This document shows positions 53,042-62,152 of a stretch of DNA of 64,000 nucleotides, one piece after another. The DNA is taken from the NCBI GenBank assembly GCA_022072125.1, contig JAJVIH010000020.1, positions 62,001 through 126,000 of the forward strand, read 5' to 3'. How positions within the stretch are numbered: the stretch's first letter is position 1; every line of letters begins with the position of its first letter. A program made the translations under genes and the position numbers. This DNA comes from Myxococcota bacterium. Lineage in GTDB: Bacteria > Myxococcota > JAJVIH01. The notes beneath the pieces were generated by a model that worked only from the letters and a program-made list of their open reading frames with translations, made no database searches and was not told the DNA's origin.

Positions 53042-56000
53042 ATGAAAAAATTTCTCAAATGGGCGGCCTATTCATTCCTGGGATTCACGGGGCTCATCCT
53101 CATCGCGGCCGTGATAGCCTATCGCTCGCTGGATCTGAAGGGGCTCATCAACGACCATGTGATCCCGGTGGCGAAGCAGGAACTGGGACGCGAAGTCAGC
53201 CTGGACAATATCGAAACCACCTTCTTCCCCAATGTCACGCTGGATTTGCGCGGCTTCAAAATCCACGGCGACCCGGACGACAAGGCGAATCCCCAGCCGC
53301 TCCTGCAGGTGGGCAAGGTGTTTTTCGAGGTCAATTTCTGGGACGCCGTCAAAACCATGGGGCGCGCCACCACCATCCCCATGGTGTCGTTCAGCGAAGT
53401 CAAGGTGAATATCAGCCGCGACAAGGATGGGCGCTTCAGCTTCCAGGACATCCTCGACCTGCAGGCCAAAAAGGCCAAGGAGCCGCCCAAACCCATGGAC
53501 CCGCAGACGCGGGAGCGCATCCGCAACGTGCTGATCGAGAAGACGCGCATTCTCAGTTCGCGGCTGGAGTTCACCGACGCTTTTCAGACGGAAACTCCCC
53601 GCAAGACAGTCATCAACGATTTCAATGTGGTTTTCGACAACCTGAAGCTGGGCAACAAGGTGGACCTGCGCGTGACCGCGGCGCTGTTGGCGGAAACGAA
53701 GAATTTTGAATTCGCGCTGAAGGGCATCCAGTTGCCTTCCGACGTGGATATCGCCGCGTTGCCCCCCGAGGAAGCCGCGGCCATGTACCGTATTGGCGGC
53801 GTGGACCTGAAATTCAACGATTTTCCCGTGTCGGCGGCCCTGACCCTGGCCCCGCCCATGGAAGGCGAATACGACGTGGACACCGGCGAGTATTCGCTGA
53901 TCCCGGCGGGAGAGGCGCTCAAGCAGAAAGGTCTGGACCTTGAAAAGGCGCTGGTCTCTCTCGATATCGAATTGCCGTCCCTCAACTTCGCGCCGCTTCT
54001 TCAGCCCGGCCAAAAAAGTACAGAAGCGAAACTGGCCGAGTTCTGGCTCGCCAACGCCGGTCCGCTAAATTTCAAACAGGGATTCAGCCTCAAGAATATC
54101 GTGTTGCTTTCCCCCAGCGGCCAGGGAGGCAAACCATTCACCTTCAGGGAAGACCTGGATATTTCCATCACTCCCGCCATTCCGGCGCCGCAAATTGAAC
54201 TGCGCAAACTCGATATCGCGCTGGATGACGTGGTCATCAAACTGGCGGCGAAATTGAAGGCCGATCTCCAGAACGTGGACGCCACGAAGGGCGTCCAACC
54301 CGAGCAGATCCTGCAAAAAACAGTCATCGAAAGCTTCTCCATCGCCAGCGATTCGGTGAATTTGTCCGCGCTGGAGGCCATGGCGCCAATGATGAAAGGA
54401 TCATTGCCGCCCAATATCGAAATGGCGGGACCGCTGTCCTTCCGCGTCGCCACCGCGGGGCGCGTCATGGGCAAACAGACCCCCTCCATCGAACTGGACT
54501 TGACCCGCACGGCTCTCAAGGTCAAAGGCATGCTCGACAAGCCCGCCGGCACGGCGCTGAAATACAGCTTCACCGGCGAGGTGGACACCTCCCGGCCCGA
54601 CGCCATTTCCATCAAGGAAATGAAACTGGTGCTCGGCGCGCTGGCCGCCTCCGTGGCGGGACATGTCTCCGGACTGAGCGGCAGAAATCCCTCGGCGGAT
54701 ATCAAACTGCAAACCAACGAATTTGGCTTCGACGATATCGTGCGGGTATTGCCTGCCGCCGCCAGCAGCATTCCCGCCGGAGTCAAGGCGGGCGGCAATG
54801 GCAAACTCACCGCTTCCGTGAACAAACAGCAGGACTCGGCCAAATTCGACGTGGATTTCCACCTCACCAATATGGACCTGGCGGTTCCCCAATCGGGTCT
54901 GACCCTGCGCGGCAGCGTGGACCTGACCACCAGGGGAACGGCCTATCTGACCCCAACCAATTACCTGCGCTCGCTGGATTACGATCTGAACACCAAACTG
55001 TCGGGCATGACCATCCGCCTGCCCGCTTCGGGGGTGTCGCTGGAAGGTTCGGGAAGCATCACGGCGAAGGGAGAATCCACGCCTGGAGCGGTGTCTTCCG
55101 ACGCGAAAATTGATTTCGACAACATGAACGTGGAGGTCAAGGACACCTTTTCCAAACCCCGGGGCGCTCCCATGAATTTTGTTCTCGCGGTCAAACAGAA
55201 GGGAGACATGTTCGATATCGGCCGGGCGGATATCCGCGTCAACGAACTGAACCTGACCGGCAGCGGAAAGGCCAATCCCAATACTGGCGCGCTGGATGTC
55301 AAAATCAAAACCAACCAGAAGATTCTGCTGGACCAGTTGGGCAAAACCATGCCGGCGCTGGCCAACCTCCCCGTCAAGGGCGGCACCTTGAATATCGCCC
55401 TCGCGGCGTCGGGCAATTACCTGCGAATGGAACAACTCAATGCCGGCATCGAACGCTTTGAGTTTCAAGTAGGGCGCAACTCGCTGAACGGCTCCCTGCG
55501 CGTGCGCAACCCGCTCAAACCCGCTCTGGAGTTTGATATCCGCTCGCCCTATTTCAACGTGGACGATCTCTTCCCGCCGGACAAGAGCGGCAAATCCGAT
55601 GGCGGCTCCAAAGCCGCCGCCCAGGACAACCCCGCGCTGGAAGCGATTAAGGCCAGCGGCAGTCTGCGCATTGATCGGGGCGTGGTGTCGGAATTTCCCT
55701 TCACCGGACTGGTGATGGATGTGGACCTGCGCGACGGATGGGCGACCCTGCGCACCTTCACGTTCAACGCTTATGGCGGCAGCTTCTCCGGCAGCAACAC
55801 CCGTGCGCAGATTTCCAAGGGCCGGATGCCCTACTCCGCCGACGTGCGGCTCTCCAACGTGGACATCAACGCGCTGCTCAGCGAGCAGACCACTCTCAAG
55901 GATGTCCTGTACGGCCGCGCCGACGCGACGGTGAAGGTCAGCGGCACGGGCGCGGATTTCGAGGATATCAAACGCAATGTCACCGGAAATATCGGCGGCG

Positions 56001-56608
56001 CCATCCGCAACGGACGCTGGAACCAGGGCAATATCAGCCGTGAGATCGTGGGCCCGTTCTATGATAAAATGCGGAACCTTCCCCTGCCCTTCATGAAGAA
56101 TATCCGTCTGCCCCAGGGCGACGCGGCGTTCAAGGATCTGGCGGGTCTGTTCACCCTCCGCGATGGGCGAATGAACCTGGACAAGCCGATTGTCCTCAAC
56201 ACCAACGAGGGCGAGTTGAACCTCACCGGCTCCATGGGGCTGGACAAGAGCCTGCAACTGCGCGGCACGTTCAACATGAACCCGGCGCCGATCAACCAGG
56301 CCATTGGCCAGTACTGCTCCATCAACCGGCCCCTGCCCATTCCCGTGAATATCACCGGCTTCATCAACGCGCCGCGATTCGGCGGAATTGATTTCGGCCC
56401 GCCGCTGAACGCCATCCGCGATGACTGCGTCCGCCAGCAGGCCGACCGGGCGAAAAAGGAACTGGAGGACAGGGCCCGCGCCGAACTGGAAAAGGCCAAG
56501 GAGCGCGCTCGCGAAGAGGCGGAGAAGGCCCGCAAGAAAGCCGAGGACGAAGCCAAGAAACGCGGCAAGGACCTCATCAACAAGGGCAAGGGTTTCTTCG
56601 GGCGATAA
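53042..56608 (+). CDS. AsmA-like membrane protein
   Basis: 1,188 residues from the ATG at 53042 (ribosome site GGTGG; a GTG three codons earlier is possible). One N-terminal transmembrane helix (YSFLGFTGLILIAAVIAYR) is followed by the AsmA beta-helical-groove pattern (GREVSLDNIETTFFPNVTLDLRGFKI) and a long extracytoplasmic repeat-rich body (LRIDRGVVSEFPFTGLVMDV, LKDVLYGRADATVKVSGTG). The C-terminal about 60 residues are a highly charged Glu/Lys/Arg coiled coil. AsmA-family bridges are thought to carry phospholipids between the membranes. It is apparently monocistronic. Confidence 0.88.
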   Translation: MKKFLKWAAYSFLGFTGLILIAAVIAYRSLDLKGLINDHVIPVAKQELGREVSLDNIETTFFPNVTLDLRGFKIHGDPDDKANPQPLLQVGKVFFEVNFWDAVKTMGRATTIPMVSFSEVKVNISRDKDGRFSFQDILDLQAKKAKEPPKPMDPQTRERIRNVLIEKTRILSSRLEFTDAFQTETPRKTVINDFNVVFDNLKLGNKVDLRVTAALLAETKNFEFALKGIQLPSDVDIAALPPEEAAAMYRIGGVDLKFNDFPVSAALTLAPPMEGEYDVDTGEYSLIPAGEALKQKGLDLEKALVSLDIELPSLNFAPLLQPGQKSTEAKLAEFWLANAGPLNFKQGFSLKNIVLLSPSGQGGKPFTFREDLDISITPAIPAPQIELRKLDIALDDVVIKLAAKLKADLQNVDATKGVQPEQILQKTVIESFSIASDSVNLSALEAMAPMMKGSLPPNIEMAGPLSFRVATAGRVMGKQTPSIELDLTRTALKVKGMLDKPAGTALKYSFTGEVDTSRPDAISIKEMKLVLGALAASVAGHVSGLSGRNPSADIKLQTNEFGFDDIVRVLPAAASSIPAGVKAGGNGKLTASVNKQQDSAKFDVDFHLTNMDLAVPQSGLTLRGSVDLTTRGTAYLTPTNYLRSLDYDLNTKLSGMTIRLPASGVSLEGSGSITAKGESTPGAVSSDAKIDFDNMNVEVKDTFSKPRGAPMNFVLAVKQKGDMFDIGRADIRVNELNLTGSGKANPNTGALDVKIKTNQKILLDQLGKTMPALANLPVKGGTLNIALAASGNYLRMEQLNAGIERFEFQVGRNSLNGSLRVRNPLKPALEFDIRSPYFNVDDLFPPDKSGKSDGGSKAAAQDNPALEAIKASGSLRIDRGVVSEFPFTGLVMDVDLRDGWATLRTFTFNAYGGSFSGSNTRAQISKGRMPYSADVRLSNVDINALLSEQTTLKDVLYGRADATVKVSGTGADFEDIKRNVTGNIGGAIRNGRWNQGNISREIVGPFYDKMRNLPLPFMKNIRLPQGDAAFKDLAGLFTLRDGRMNLDKPIVLNTNEGELNLTGSMGLDKSLQLRGTFNMNPAPINQAIGQYCSINRPLPIPVNITGFINAPRFGGIDFGPPLNAIRDDCVRQQADRAKKELEDRARAELEKAKERAREEAEKARKKAEDEAKKRGKDLINKGKGFFGR

Positions 56609-56612
56609 GACG

Positions 56613-56623
56613 CCCCCCCCCCC
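56613..56623. repeat. poly-C tract (11 C)
   Basis: An uninterrupted run of 11 C starts 5 bp past the AsmA-like stop codon, in the gap before the ABC-F gene. It is long enough for slipped-strand mispairing. The rest of 56609-56802 holds nothing recognisable. Confidence 0.7.
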
Positions 56624-56802
56624 GCTGGCGCCAGGTCCCGATCCGCGCGGTTTTCATCGCGTCCGCCGGACGGAGATCACCGCCTGCTTTCGCCCCGCGC
56701 CAATCCGCCCATGTGAACCGGTGAAAATGGCGGTGAAGTTCGCATTCACCCCGCCCGCAATGGTATCAGACCTCCCGCGATGAAATTCCGCTTGCACAAG
56801 CC

Positions 56803-58776
56803 ATGTCACTGGTGATTGTTGACAATCTGCATTTCAGCTACGGGGCGGAGGAACTGCTGACCGGCGTCACGCTGTCCATTGGCGAACGGGCGCGGCTGGG
56901 CGTCGTGGGCCCCAACGGCACTGGCAAAAGCACCCTGTTGCGGCTGATCCTGGGTGAATTACAACCGGACTCCGGCGCGATCATCCGGCGGCGCGGCATG
57001 ACCTTGGGCTATCTGCCCCAGGACCCCCTGCGTATCTTTGACGGAACGGTATTCGAGGCCGCGCGCGCGCCATTTGATCACCTGCTGGAGGACCAGACCC
57101 GCATGGCCCAGGTGCAGAAGCTGCTGGAAACCCGTCCCGACGATGATCTCCTGCTGCGTGAACTTCACCAGTTGCAGACCCGTTTTGAAGTCGCGCAGGG
57201 CTATTCGGTGGATGCGCGCGTGCGCGAAACCCTGCAACGCATGGGTTTTGACGCCGCCAGCCTCGATAAACCGGTCAACGTGCTGTCGGGCGGCGAACTG
57301 TCCCGCCTGGCGCTGTGCCGCATCATGCTGGAGCGTCCCGATCTGCTGATGCTGGACGAGCCGACCAACCATCTGGATATCCAGGCGGCCGAGGAACTGG
57401 AGTCGTTTCTCTCCTCCTACCCCGGCGCGGTGGCGGCCATCAGCCACGATCGCCGCTTCCTGACCGCCGCTGTGAATGAAATCGTGGAGATTCGCGGCAA
57501 CCAGGTGGAGCATTACGCCGGCAATTACGAATTCTACCTGCGCGAACGCAAACTCCGGCATGAGTTGAACCGCTCGGCCTGGCGGCGCCAGCAAGAAGAA
57601 ATCTCCCGACAGGAGGAGTTCATCCGCCGGAATATCGCGGGGCAGAAGACCAAACAGGCCAAAAGCCGCCGCAAGATGCTGGAACGGCTGGAACGCATCG
57701 AACTCCGTCAGGATGATCCCGAGCCGCCCAAATTCAATTTCGGCGAGCCGCCGCCGGGCAACAAGGAAGTGATCGCCCTCGCCCAGTACGAACAGCGGGC
57801 AGGCGATCGCGTCTTGTTCTCCGGCGCCAGCGCGACCCTTTACCGCGGAGACAAGCTGGGCCTGGTGGGCGCCAACGGCAGCGGCAAATCCACACTGCTG
57901 CGCGCCATCATGGGGGAAAACCGGAGCAGCACGGGCGAGTTGCGCGTGGGCAACCGCATGCGCATCGGCTATCTCGATCAAAAGCTGGAAGGTCTCGATG
58001 ACAGCATGACGATCATCGCCACCCTGCGCGAGGCGGCCCACGAACGGCAAAAGGCCCTGCGCGAACTGATTCCAGCAGGCGAGGAGACGGGATTCGCGGC
58101 GCGCAAGAACATCACCGATGGCGAGTTGCGGTCATACGCCGCACGGTTCCTGTTCTTCGAGGAGGACATGGATCAGCCCATCAACACGCTTTCCGGCGGC
58201 GAACGGGCGCGCCTGCTTCTGGCCAAACTGCTGCTGCTGCCCAACAACCTGCTGATTCTCGACGAACCAACCAATCACTTGGACATCGCCGCGCGCGAGG
58301 CGCTTGAACTCGCCCTGCGGGATTACAGCGGCACATTGTTGATGGTGAGCCATGATCGCTTCTTCATGGACCGGGTGGTCAGCCGCATCTGGTTTCTGCA
58401 TGATCAGAAGATTGACGACCTGCCGGGCGATTACTCCAGCGCCATGAAGCTGTGGAAACAGGGACGGGAGGAAGAATCGGCGCGGGACGGCGGCGCGGGC
58501 GCCGGAGCGGCTTCTGATCGTTTCCGGCAGGACAAGGCGGCCAAACGCGCGCGGGAGAAACGGGAACGCCGGATTTTTGAACTGGAAAACCTCATCGAAG
58601 AGACCGAGGCCATGGTCAATTCCCTGCTCGCGGAATTGCAGGATCCCGGCGTTTCGCGGGACTGGTCCAGACTCAAGGAATTGCAGGATGAGAAGGACGC
58701 CGCCGAAACCCGCCTGCTTGAATACATGACCGAGTGGGAGACCCTTTCCACTGGCGATCCAGCGGAAACGGGATAA
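56803..58776 (+). CDS. ABC-F ATPase (Uup/YdiF-like)
   Basis: 657 residues, two ABC cassettes with no membrane part, as in soluble ABC-F ribosome factors. First cassette: Walker A GPNGTGKST, signature LSGGELSR, Walker B LLMLDEPTNHLD. Second: GANGSGKST, LSGGERARL, LLILDEPTNHLD. The inter-domain linker is basic (RKLRHELNRSAWRRQQEE). A C-terminal coiled coil (LENLIEETEAMVNSLLAEL) matches Uup-like members. Role in translation quality or stalled ribosomes is the family expectation. The ribosome site is weak. Confidence 0.93.
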   Translation: MSLVIVDNLHFSYGAEELLTGVTLSIGERARLGVVGPNGTGKSTLLRLILGELQPDSGAIIRRRGMTLGYLPQDPLRIFDGTVFEAARAPFDHLLEDQTRMAQVQKLLETRPDDDLLLRELHQLQTRFEVAQGYSVDARVRETLQRMGFDAASLDKPVNVLSGGELSRLALCRIMLERPDLLMLDEPTNHLDIQAAEELESFLSSYPGAVAAISHDRRFLTAAVNEIVEIRGNQVEHYAGNYEFYLRERKLRHELNRSAWRRQQEEISRQEEFIRRNIAGQKTKQAKSRRKMLERLERIELRQDDPEPPKFNFGEPPPGNKEVIALAQYEQRAGDRVLFSGASATLYRGDKLGLVGANGSGKSTLLRAIMGENRSSTGELRVGNRMRIGYLDQKLEGLDDSMTIIATLREAAHERQKALRELIPAGEETGFAARKNITDGELRSYAARFLFFEEDMDQPINTLSGGERARLLLAKLLLLPNNLLILDEPTNHLDIAAREALELALRDYSGTLLMVSHDRFFMDRVVSRIWFLHDQKIDDLPGDYSSAMKLWKQGREEESARDGGAGAGAASDRFRQDKAAKRAREKRERRIFELENLIEETEAMVNSLLAELQDPGVSRDWSRLKELQDEKDAAETRLLEYMTEWETLSTGDPAETG

Positions 58777-58876
58777 GATCTCCCATCCTCTCTCCCCGCC
58801 GGACGAAGCGTTGCCGCCAGCGGCGGCGGCATGTATATCAGCACGGTCTCCGGCGGCCCCGGGAGGCGGATTTCTC

Positions 58877-60520
58877 ATGCGCATCGCACTCGCCCAAATC
58901 AACACCACCGTGGGAGACGTGGCCGGCAACCTCCGGCGCATTCTCGAGGATTACGAACGGGCGCGCGGCATGGACGCGGACCTGGTGGTGTTTCCGGAAT
59001 GTTGTCTTTCCGGCTATCCGCCGCTGGACTTGGTGGATGATCCCGGATTTCTGGATGCGCTGGAGACGGCCCTGCTCGAACTCACGGCGGCGGCGGACAA
59101 CGGCCCCGCGATGATTGTGGGCTGTCCAACCCGCAACACGGATCCCGCAGGCAAACCCCTGCGCAACAGCGTCATGTTGCTCGACGGCGGACGGGAGATC
59201 GCGCGCCGCCACAAAAGCCTGCTGCCCACCTACGATGTGTTTGACGAATACCGCTGGTTCGAGAGCGCCGCGGAGAACCAGCCTATCGAATGGCGCGGGC
59301 GGCGGCTGGGCCTGGCCATCTGCGAGGATTACTGGAACGAGCAGGGGTTCTGGGACAAGCGCCTGTACCGCCGCGATCCGGTGTCCGATTTGGCCGCCGC
59401 CGGGGCGGACCTGCTGATCAGCGTGGGCGCATCGCCGTTCTGGCTCAACAAGCAGCGGCTGCGCGAACGCATGTTCGGGCATATCGCGCGCGTCCACGGG
59501 CTGCCGCTCGTGGCGGTCAATCCCACCGGCGCCAACGACGGATTGATCTTCGATGGGCGCTCCGCCGCATTCAATGCATCAGGCGACGTGGTCCTGCGAT
59601 CTCCCGCCTGGAGCGAGGATCTGCTGCTGTTCGACCCCGATGGCGGTCATCCACCGCTGTCTCCTCCCCCGGATGAAGGCCCGGCGGAATTGTTCGCCGC
59701 GCTGGTTCTGGGGGTGCGGGATTACGTCCACAAATGCGGATTCCGGCAGGTTCTGCTTGGGCTCTCCGGCGGCGTGGATTCCGCGCTGACCGCCGTGATC
59801 GCCGCCGGGGCGCTGGGTCCGGAAAACGTCACCGGCGTGCTCCTGCCCTCGCGTTTCAACGCCCCCGAAAGTTCCGCCGATGCGGAGGCACTGGCCGCGA
59901 ACGTGGGGATACGCACCCTGACCCTGCCCATAGAACCGGCGTTTGAAGCGATGCTGAACACGCTGGCTGTCCCATTTCGCGGCCTGCCTCCCGGCGTCGC
60001 GGAGGAAAACCTGCAATCGCGCATCCGCGGAACCCTGCTGATGGCGCTGTCCAACAAATTCAGTTCGCTGCTGCTGACAACCGGCAACAAATCGGAAATC
60101 GCCACAGGTTACTGCACCCTCTATGGCGACATGTGCGGCGCGCTGGCGGTGATTGGCGACCTGTACAAAACCCAGGCGTACGATCTCGCCCGCTGGATCA
60201 ACCGCGAATGCGAAGTGATTCCCTGGAACACCATCACGCGGGCGCCCAGCGCGGAGTTGCGCTTCAACCAAACCGACCAGGACACCCTGCCCGATTATCC
60301 CCTGCTGGATGGGTTGCTGCGCTGCTACCTGGAGGGCGGCCAGTCCGCGCGGCAAATCATCGCCCAGGGATACGACGCCGCGCTGGTCCACCGCGTGCTG
60401 CGCATGGTGGATATCAATGAGTACAAGCGCCGTCAGGGCGCGCCGGTTTTGAAGGTGAGCACGAAGGCGTTCGGGCCGGGCCGCGTCCGGCCCATCGCCC
60501 AGGGCTGGCGCCATACCTGA
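58877..60520 (+). CDS. nadE: glutamine-dependent NAD(+) synthetase
   Basis: Amidates nicotinic acid adenine dinucleotide using ammonia from glutamine. 547 residues from the ATG at 58877 (GGGAGGCGG upstream; an earlier in-frame ATG lacks one). Nitrilase-type amidase domain to about 270 with Glu in VVFPECC, Lys in RRHKSLLPTYDVFDE and Cys in LAICEDYW. The synthetase domain begins with the P-loop GLSGGVDSAL and includes TTGNKSEIATGYCTLYGD. Complete and canonical. It converges with the FmdE-domain lipoprotein. Confidence 0.95.
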   Translation: MRIALAQINTTVGDVAGNLRRILEDYERARGMDADLVVFPECCLSGYPPLDLVDDPGFLDALETALLELTAAADNGPAMIVGCPTRNTDPAGKPLRNSVMLLDGGREIARRHKSLLPTYDVFDEYRWFESAAENQPIEWRGRRLGLAICEDYWNEQGFWDKRLYRRDPVSDLAAAGADLLISVGASPFWLNKQRLRERMFGHIARVHGLPLVAVNPTGANDGLIFDGRSAAFNASGDVVLRSPAWSEDLLLFDPDGGHPPLSPPPDEGPAELFAALVLGVRDYVHKCGFRQVLLGLSGGVDSALTAVIAAGALGPENVTGVLLPSRFNAPESSADAEALAANVGIRTLTLPIEPAFEAMLNTLAVPFRGLPPGVAEENLQSRIRGTLLMALSNKFSSLLLTTGNKSEIATGYCTLYGDMCGALAVIGDLYKTQAYDLARWINRECEVIPWNTITRAPSAELRFNQTDQDTLPDYPLLDGLLRCYLEGGQSARQIIAQGYDAALVHRVLRMVDINEYKRRQGAPVLKVSTKAFGPGRVRPIAQGWRHT

Positions 60521-60533
60521 CGAGGCGCTTCGG

Positions 60534-60554
60534 GGCGCTTCATCCAGAAGCGCC
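60534..60554. terminator. short hairpin between convergent genes
   Basis: GGCGCTTC (60534-60541) and GAAGCGCC (60547-60554) with a 5-base loop. There is no T-tract on either strand, so it is at most a weak bidirectional terminator for nadE and the convergent lipoprotein gene. Confidence 0.4.
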
Positions 60555-60585
60555 AGTCATTGCGGCGGGCGGGAGCGTGCGCCGT

Positions 60586-61128
60586 TCAATTGGCGGGAAG
60601 TTCCTCGAAAATCTCGTTATCGGAGAGCGCAAGCACTTCCGCCCCGAGTTTGCGGGCGTCTTCCTTTTTCATCACGCCGTAGCGCCGGCGGAACGCATCC
60701 GTGGGCCGCAACACAATGGTTTTGCCGCCGGATTTGAGGTGGAAACGGGTGGCCAGGTCTTCCGCCTTGCCCTCGCTCAGGAAAAAATTCAGCTTGCCTG
60801 GACTGGCTCCGGTGGCCGCCGCCGCGCCGTCGCCGATGCAGGAATATTTCACCTCGCGCGGCGATATATGGGTGACCTCCACATCCATATCCAGGCGGCG
60901 GGCGCCCAGCTTTTGCAGGGCGTATTCGCCCATGCGGTAACCCGCCACGGCCCATGGTCCGGCCTCGCCATGAACCGAGGCCACCCGGTCCAGTTTCTGA
61001 TCGGGGGTCAGCACGGACGGCTCATGTGAGGCGCCATGTCCGCCTGGCATCGCTCCGCCGTGATGGCCGTGGGACGAGGCGCAACCGGCCGCCGCCACGA
61101 TCACCATCAATAAAAAACGGATATTCAT
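60586..61128 (-). CDS. His-rich lipoprotein with FmdE-like domain
   Basis: 180 residues from the ATG at 61128 (ribosome site GGAGACGAG). Signal MNIRFLLMVIVAAAGC with lipobox AAGC. The mature start is His/Gly-rich (SSHGHHGGAMPGGHGASHE), suggesting metal binding. The main domain (VHGEAGPWAVAGYRMGEYALQKLG, ASPGKLNFFLSEG) follows the FmdE pattern, with HGxxxPxxxxGYRMG and Gly-Lys-Leu near the end. The FmdE Cys are not obvious apart from the single SCIG. It is divergent from a lipoprotein/TonB-receptor cluster. Confidence 0.72.
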   Translation of the reverse strand: MNIRFLLMVIVAAAGCASSHGHHGGAMPGGHGASHEPSVLTPDQKLDRVASVHGEAGPWAVAGYRMGEYALQKLGARRLDMDVEVTHISPREVKYSCIGDGAAAATGASPGKLNFFLSEGKAEDLATRFHLKSGGKTIVLRPTDAFRRRYGVMKKEDARKLGAEVLALSDNEIFEELPAN

Positions 61129-61141
61129 CTCGTCTCCAAAG

Positions 61142-61191
61142 TTGCAAGGAAAACCGGCCAAGTATATTTTCACGTCCACGAAAACAGTCAA
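61142..61191. promoter_or_regulatory. overlapping divergent promoters of the FmdE and lipoprotein genes
   Basis: Rightward: TTGCAA (61142-61147), 15 bp, TATATT (61163-61168). Leftward: TTGACT (61186-61191) with TATACT (61161-61166) 19 bp away. The elements share the same 50 bp, so one regulator could control both directions. Spacings are not ideal. Confidence 0.4.
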
Positions 61192-61228
61192 ACAGATCGC
61201 GACGCAACGTCACCAACGGGAGAAAAAC

Positions 61229-61726
61229 ATGAGGAAGATCCATGCCAGGATTCTAATGACAATCGCCTTGTTGGCCGTTGGTTGCGGGGATTCGGGTTCT
61301 TCCAGCGACGGCGGAACCGGAGATGGCGCCGCCAATGCGACCGCCAGGGCGGCCATCAAAAACAGCTTCCAGAATGCTCCCTTCACCCTGATCAAGGTGG
61401 TGTACAAGGGAGTCACCTTCAACGGTCCCATTGCCAAGGGCGGTGAGAGCAGCGCGCAGGCTGTCACTCCAGGCGCGGATCGCGCCTACGCCACGGCGGC
61501 TTTCAATTACGATCCCGCCGGCGGCCCCCCCAAGGAAGTACTGGTCATGCGCACCAAGGAACCAGTGGAAGCGGCGGAAGGCAAAACCATTTCCGTTGTC
61601 TTCTCGGAACCTTCCCATTTCGGCAAATGCGGCGGCATGACCAAGGACGAATACGAGAAGATTGCAAAGGATTACTTCCCGGGCGATCCGGTGCAGGCCT
61701 ACGACTCCATCAAATGCGCGCCTTGA
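61229..61726 (+). CDS. lipoprotein of unknown function
   Basis: 165 residues from the ATG at 61229 (GGGAG about 7 nt upstream). Signal MRKIHARILMTIALLAVGC (lipobox AVGC) followed by a Ser/Gly linker (GDSGSSSDGGTGDGAAN). The mature domain is compact (FTLIKVVYKGVTFNGPI, KTISVVFSEPSHFGKCGG) with two Cys near the C-terminus. No family recognised. First gene of a rightward cluster with a second lipoprotein and a TonB receptor. Confidence 0.75.
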   Translation: MRKIHARILMTIALLAVGCGDSGSSSDGGTGDGAANATARAAIKNSFQNAPFTLIKVVYKGVTFNGPIAKGGESSAQAVTPGADRAYATAAFNYDPAGGPPKEVLVMRTKEPVEAAEGKTISVVFSEPSHFGKCGGMTKDEYEKIAKDYFPGDPVQAYDSIKCAP

Positions 61727-61731
61727 TCAGG

Positions 61732-62151
61732 ATGTGCAAGGCCATCGCCGCAAGGGGGAAGTTTTTCCCCCTTGTTTTTTTGCCGGGATGGATAGGCTGG
61801 GCGCAGGTCCTGGGCGCGGTGGCGCTCTTCGCCGCCTGCGGCTGGGAATATCCGGAGATCATCGTTGAAAACCAGATCGGACCAACGGTGATGGTACGGA
61901 ATGTCCGTTACTCCGGATGCGTATGGCCGAAGGTGCTGGCCCCCGGCGAAAAAACCACTCCCCGGGACTGCATGCCGGGGGATCGCCGCGTCTTCTTCGA
62001 AATGACGGACGCATCCATTCCCAACGAACCCTGGCTGGGCTTCCAGACCCAGGTCAAAGTGGACGCCTCATCCCCATCCCCCATCACCGTGGTGCTGCGC
62101 GCGGACGCCATTGAGCGCGATCTCGCCGCGCCCAACCGCTTCGGACACTGA
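61732..62151 (+). CDS. lipoprotein whose signal-peptide region contains a terminator
   Basis: 139 residues from the ATG at 61732, or 145 from an ATG at 61714 that overlaps the previous gene by 13 bp. Positive N-region (MCKAIAARGK), hydrophobic core and lipobox LFAAC are a credible lipoprotein signal. The mature domain (YPEIIVENQIGPTVMVRNVRY, QTQVKVDASSPSPITVVLRA) is beta-rich and unrecognised. Codons for ARGKFFPLVFL fall inside the hairpin/T-tract at 61751-61781, so expression needs read-through or anti-termination. The TonB receptor starts 1 bp after its stop. Confidence 0.68.
   Translation: MCKAIAARGKFFPLVFLPGWIGWAQVLGAVALFAACGWEYPEIIVENQIGPTVMVRNVRYSGCVWPKVLAPGEKTTPRDCMPGDRRVFFEMTDASIPNEPWLGFQTQVKVDASSPSPITVVLRADAIERDLAAPNRFGH
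61751..61781 (+). terminator. intrinsic terminator located inside a coding region
   Basis: CAAGGGGGAA (61751-61760) pairs perfectly with TTCCCCCTTG (61765-61774), loop GTTT, then seven T. It is 24 bp past the stop of the first lipoprotein, the normal position for a terminator, but lies within the next gene's signal-peptide codons. Confidence 0.88.
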
Positions 62152-62152
62152 A

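Noticed and set aside
54401-56257. A 618-codon minus-strand frame opposite the AsmA-like gene.
   Set aside because: The plus-strand protein has the AsmA N-terminal helix and repeat body; the antisense frame has none.
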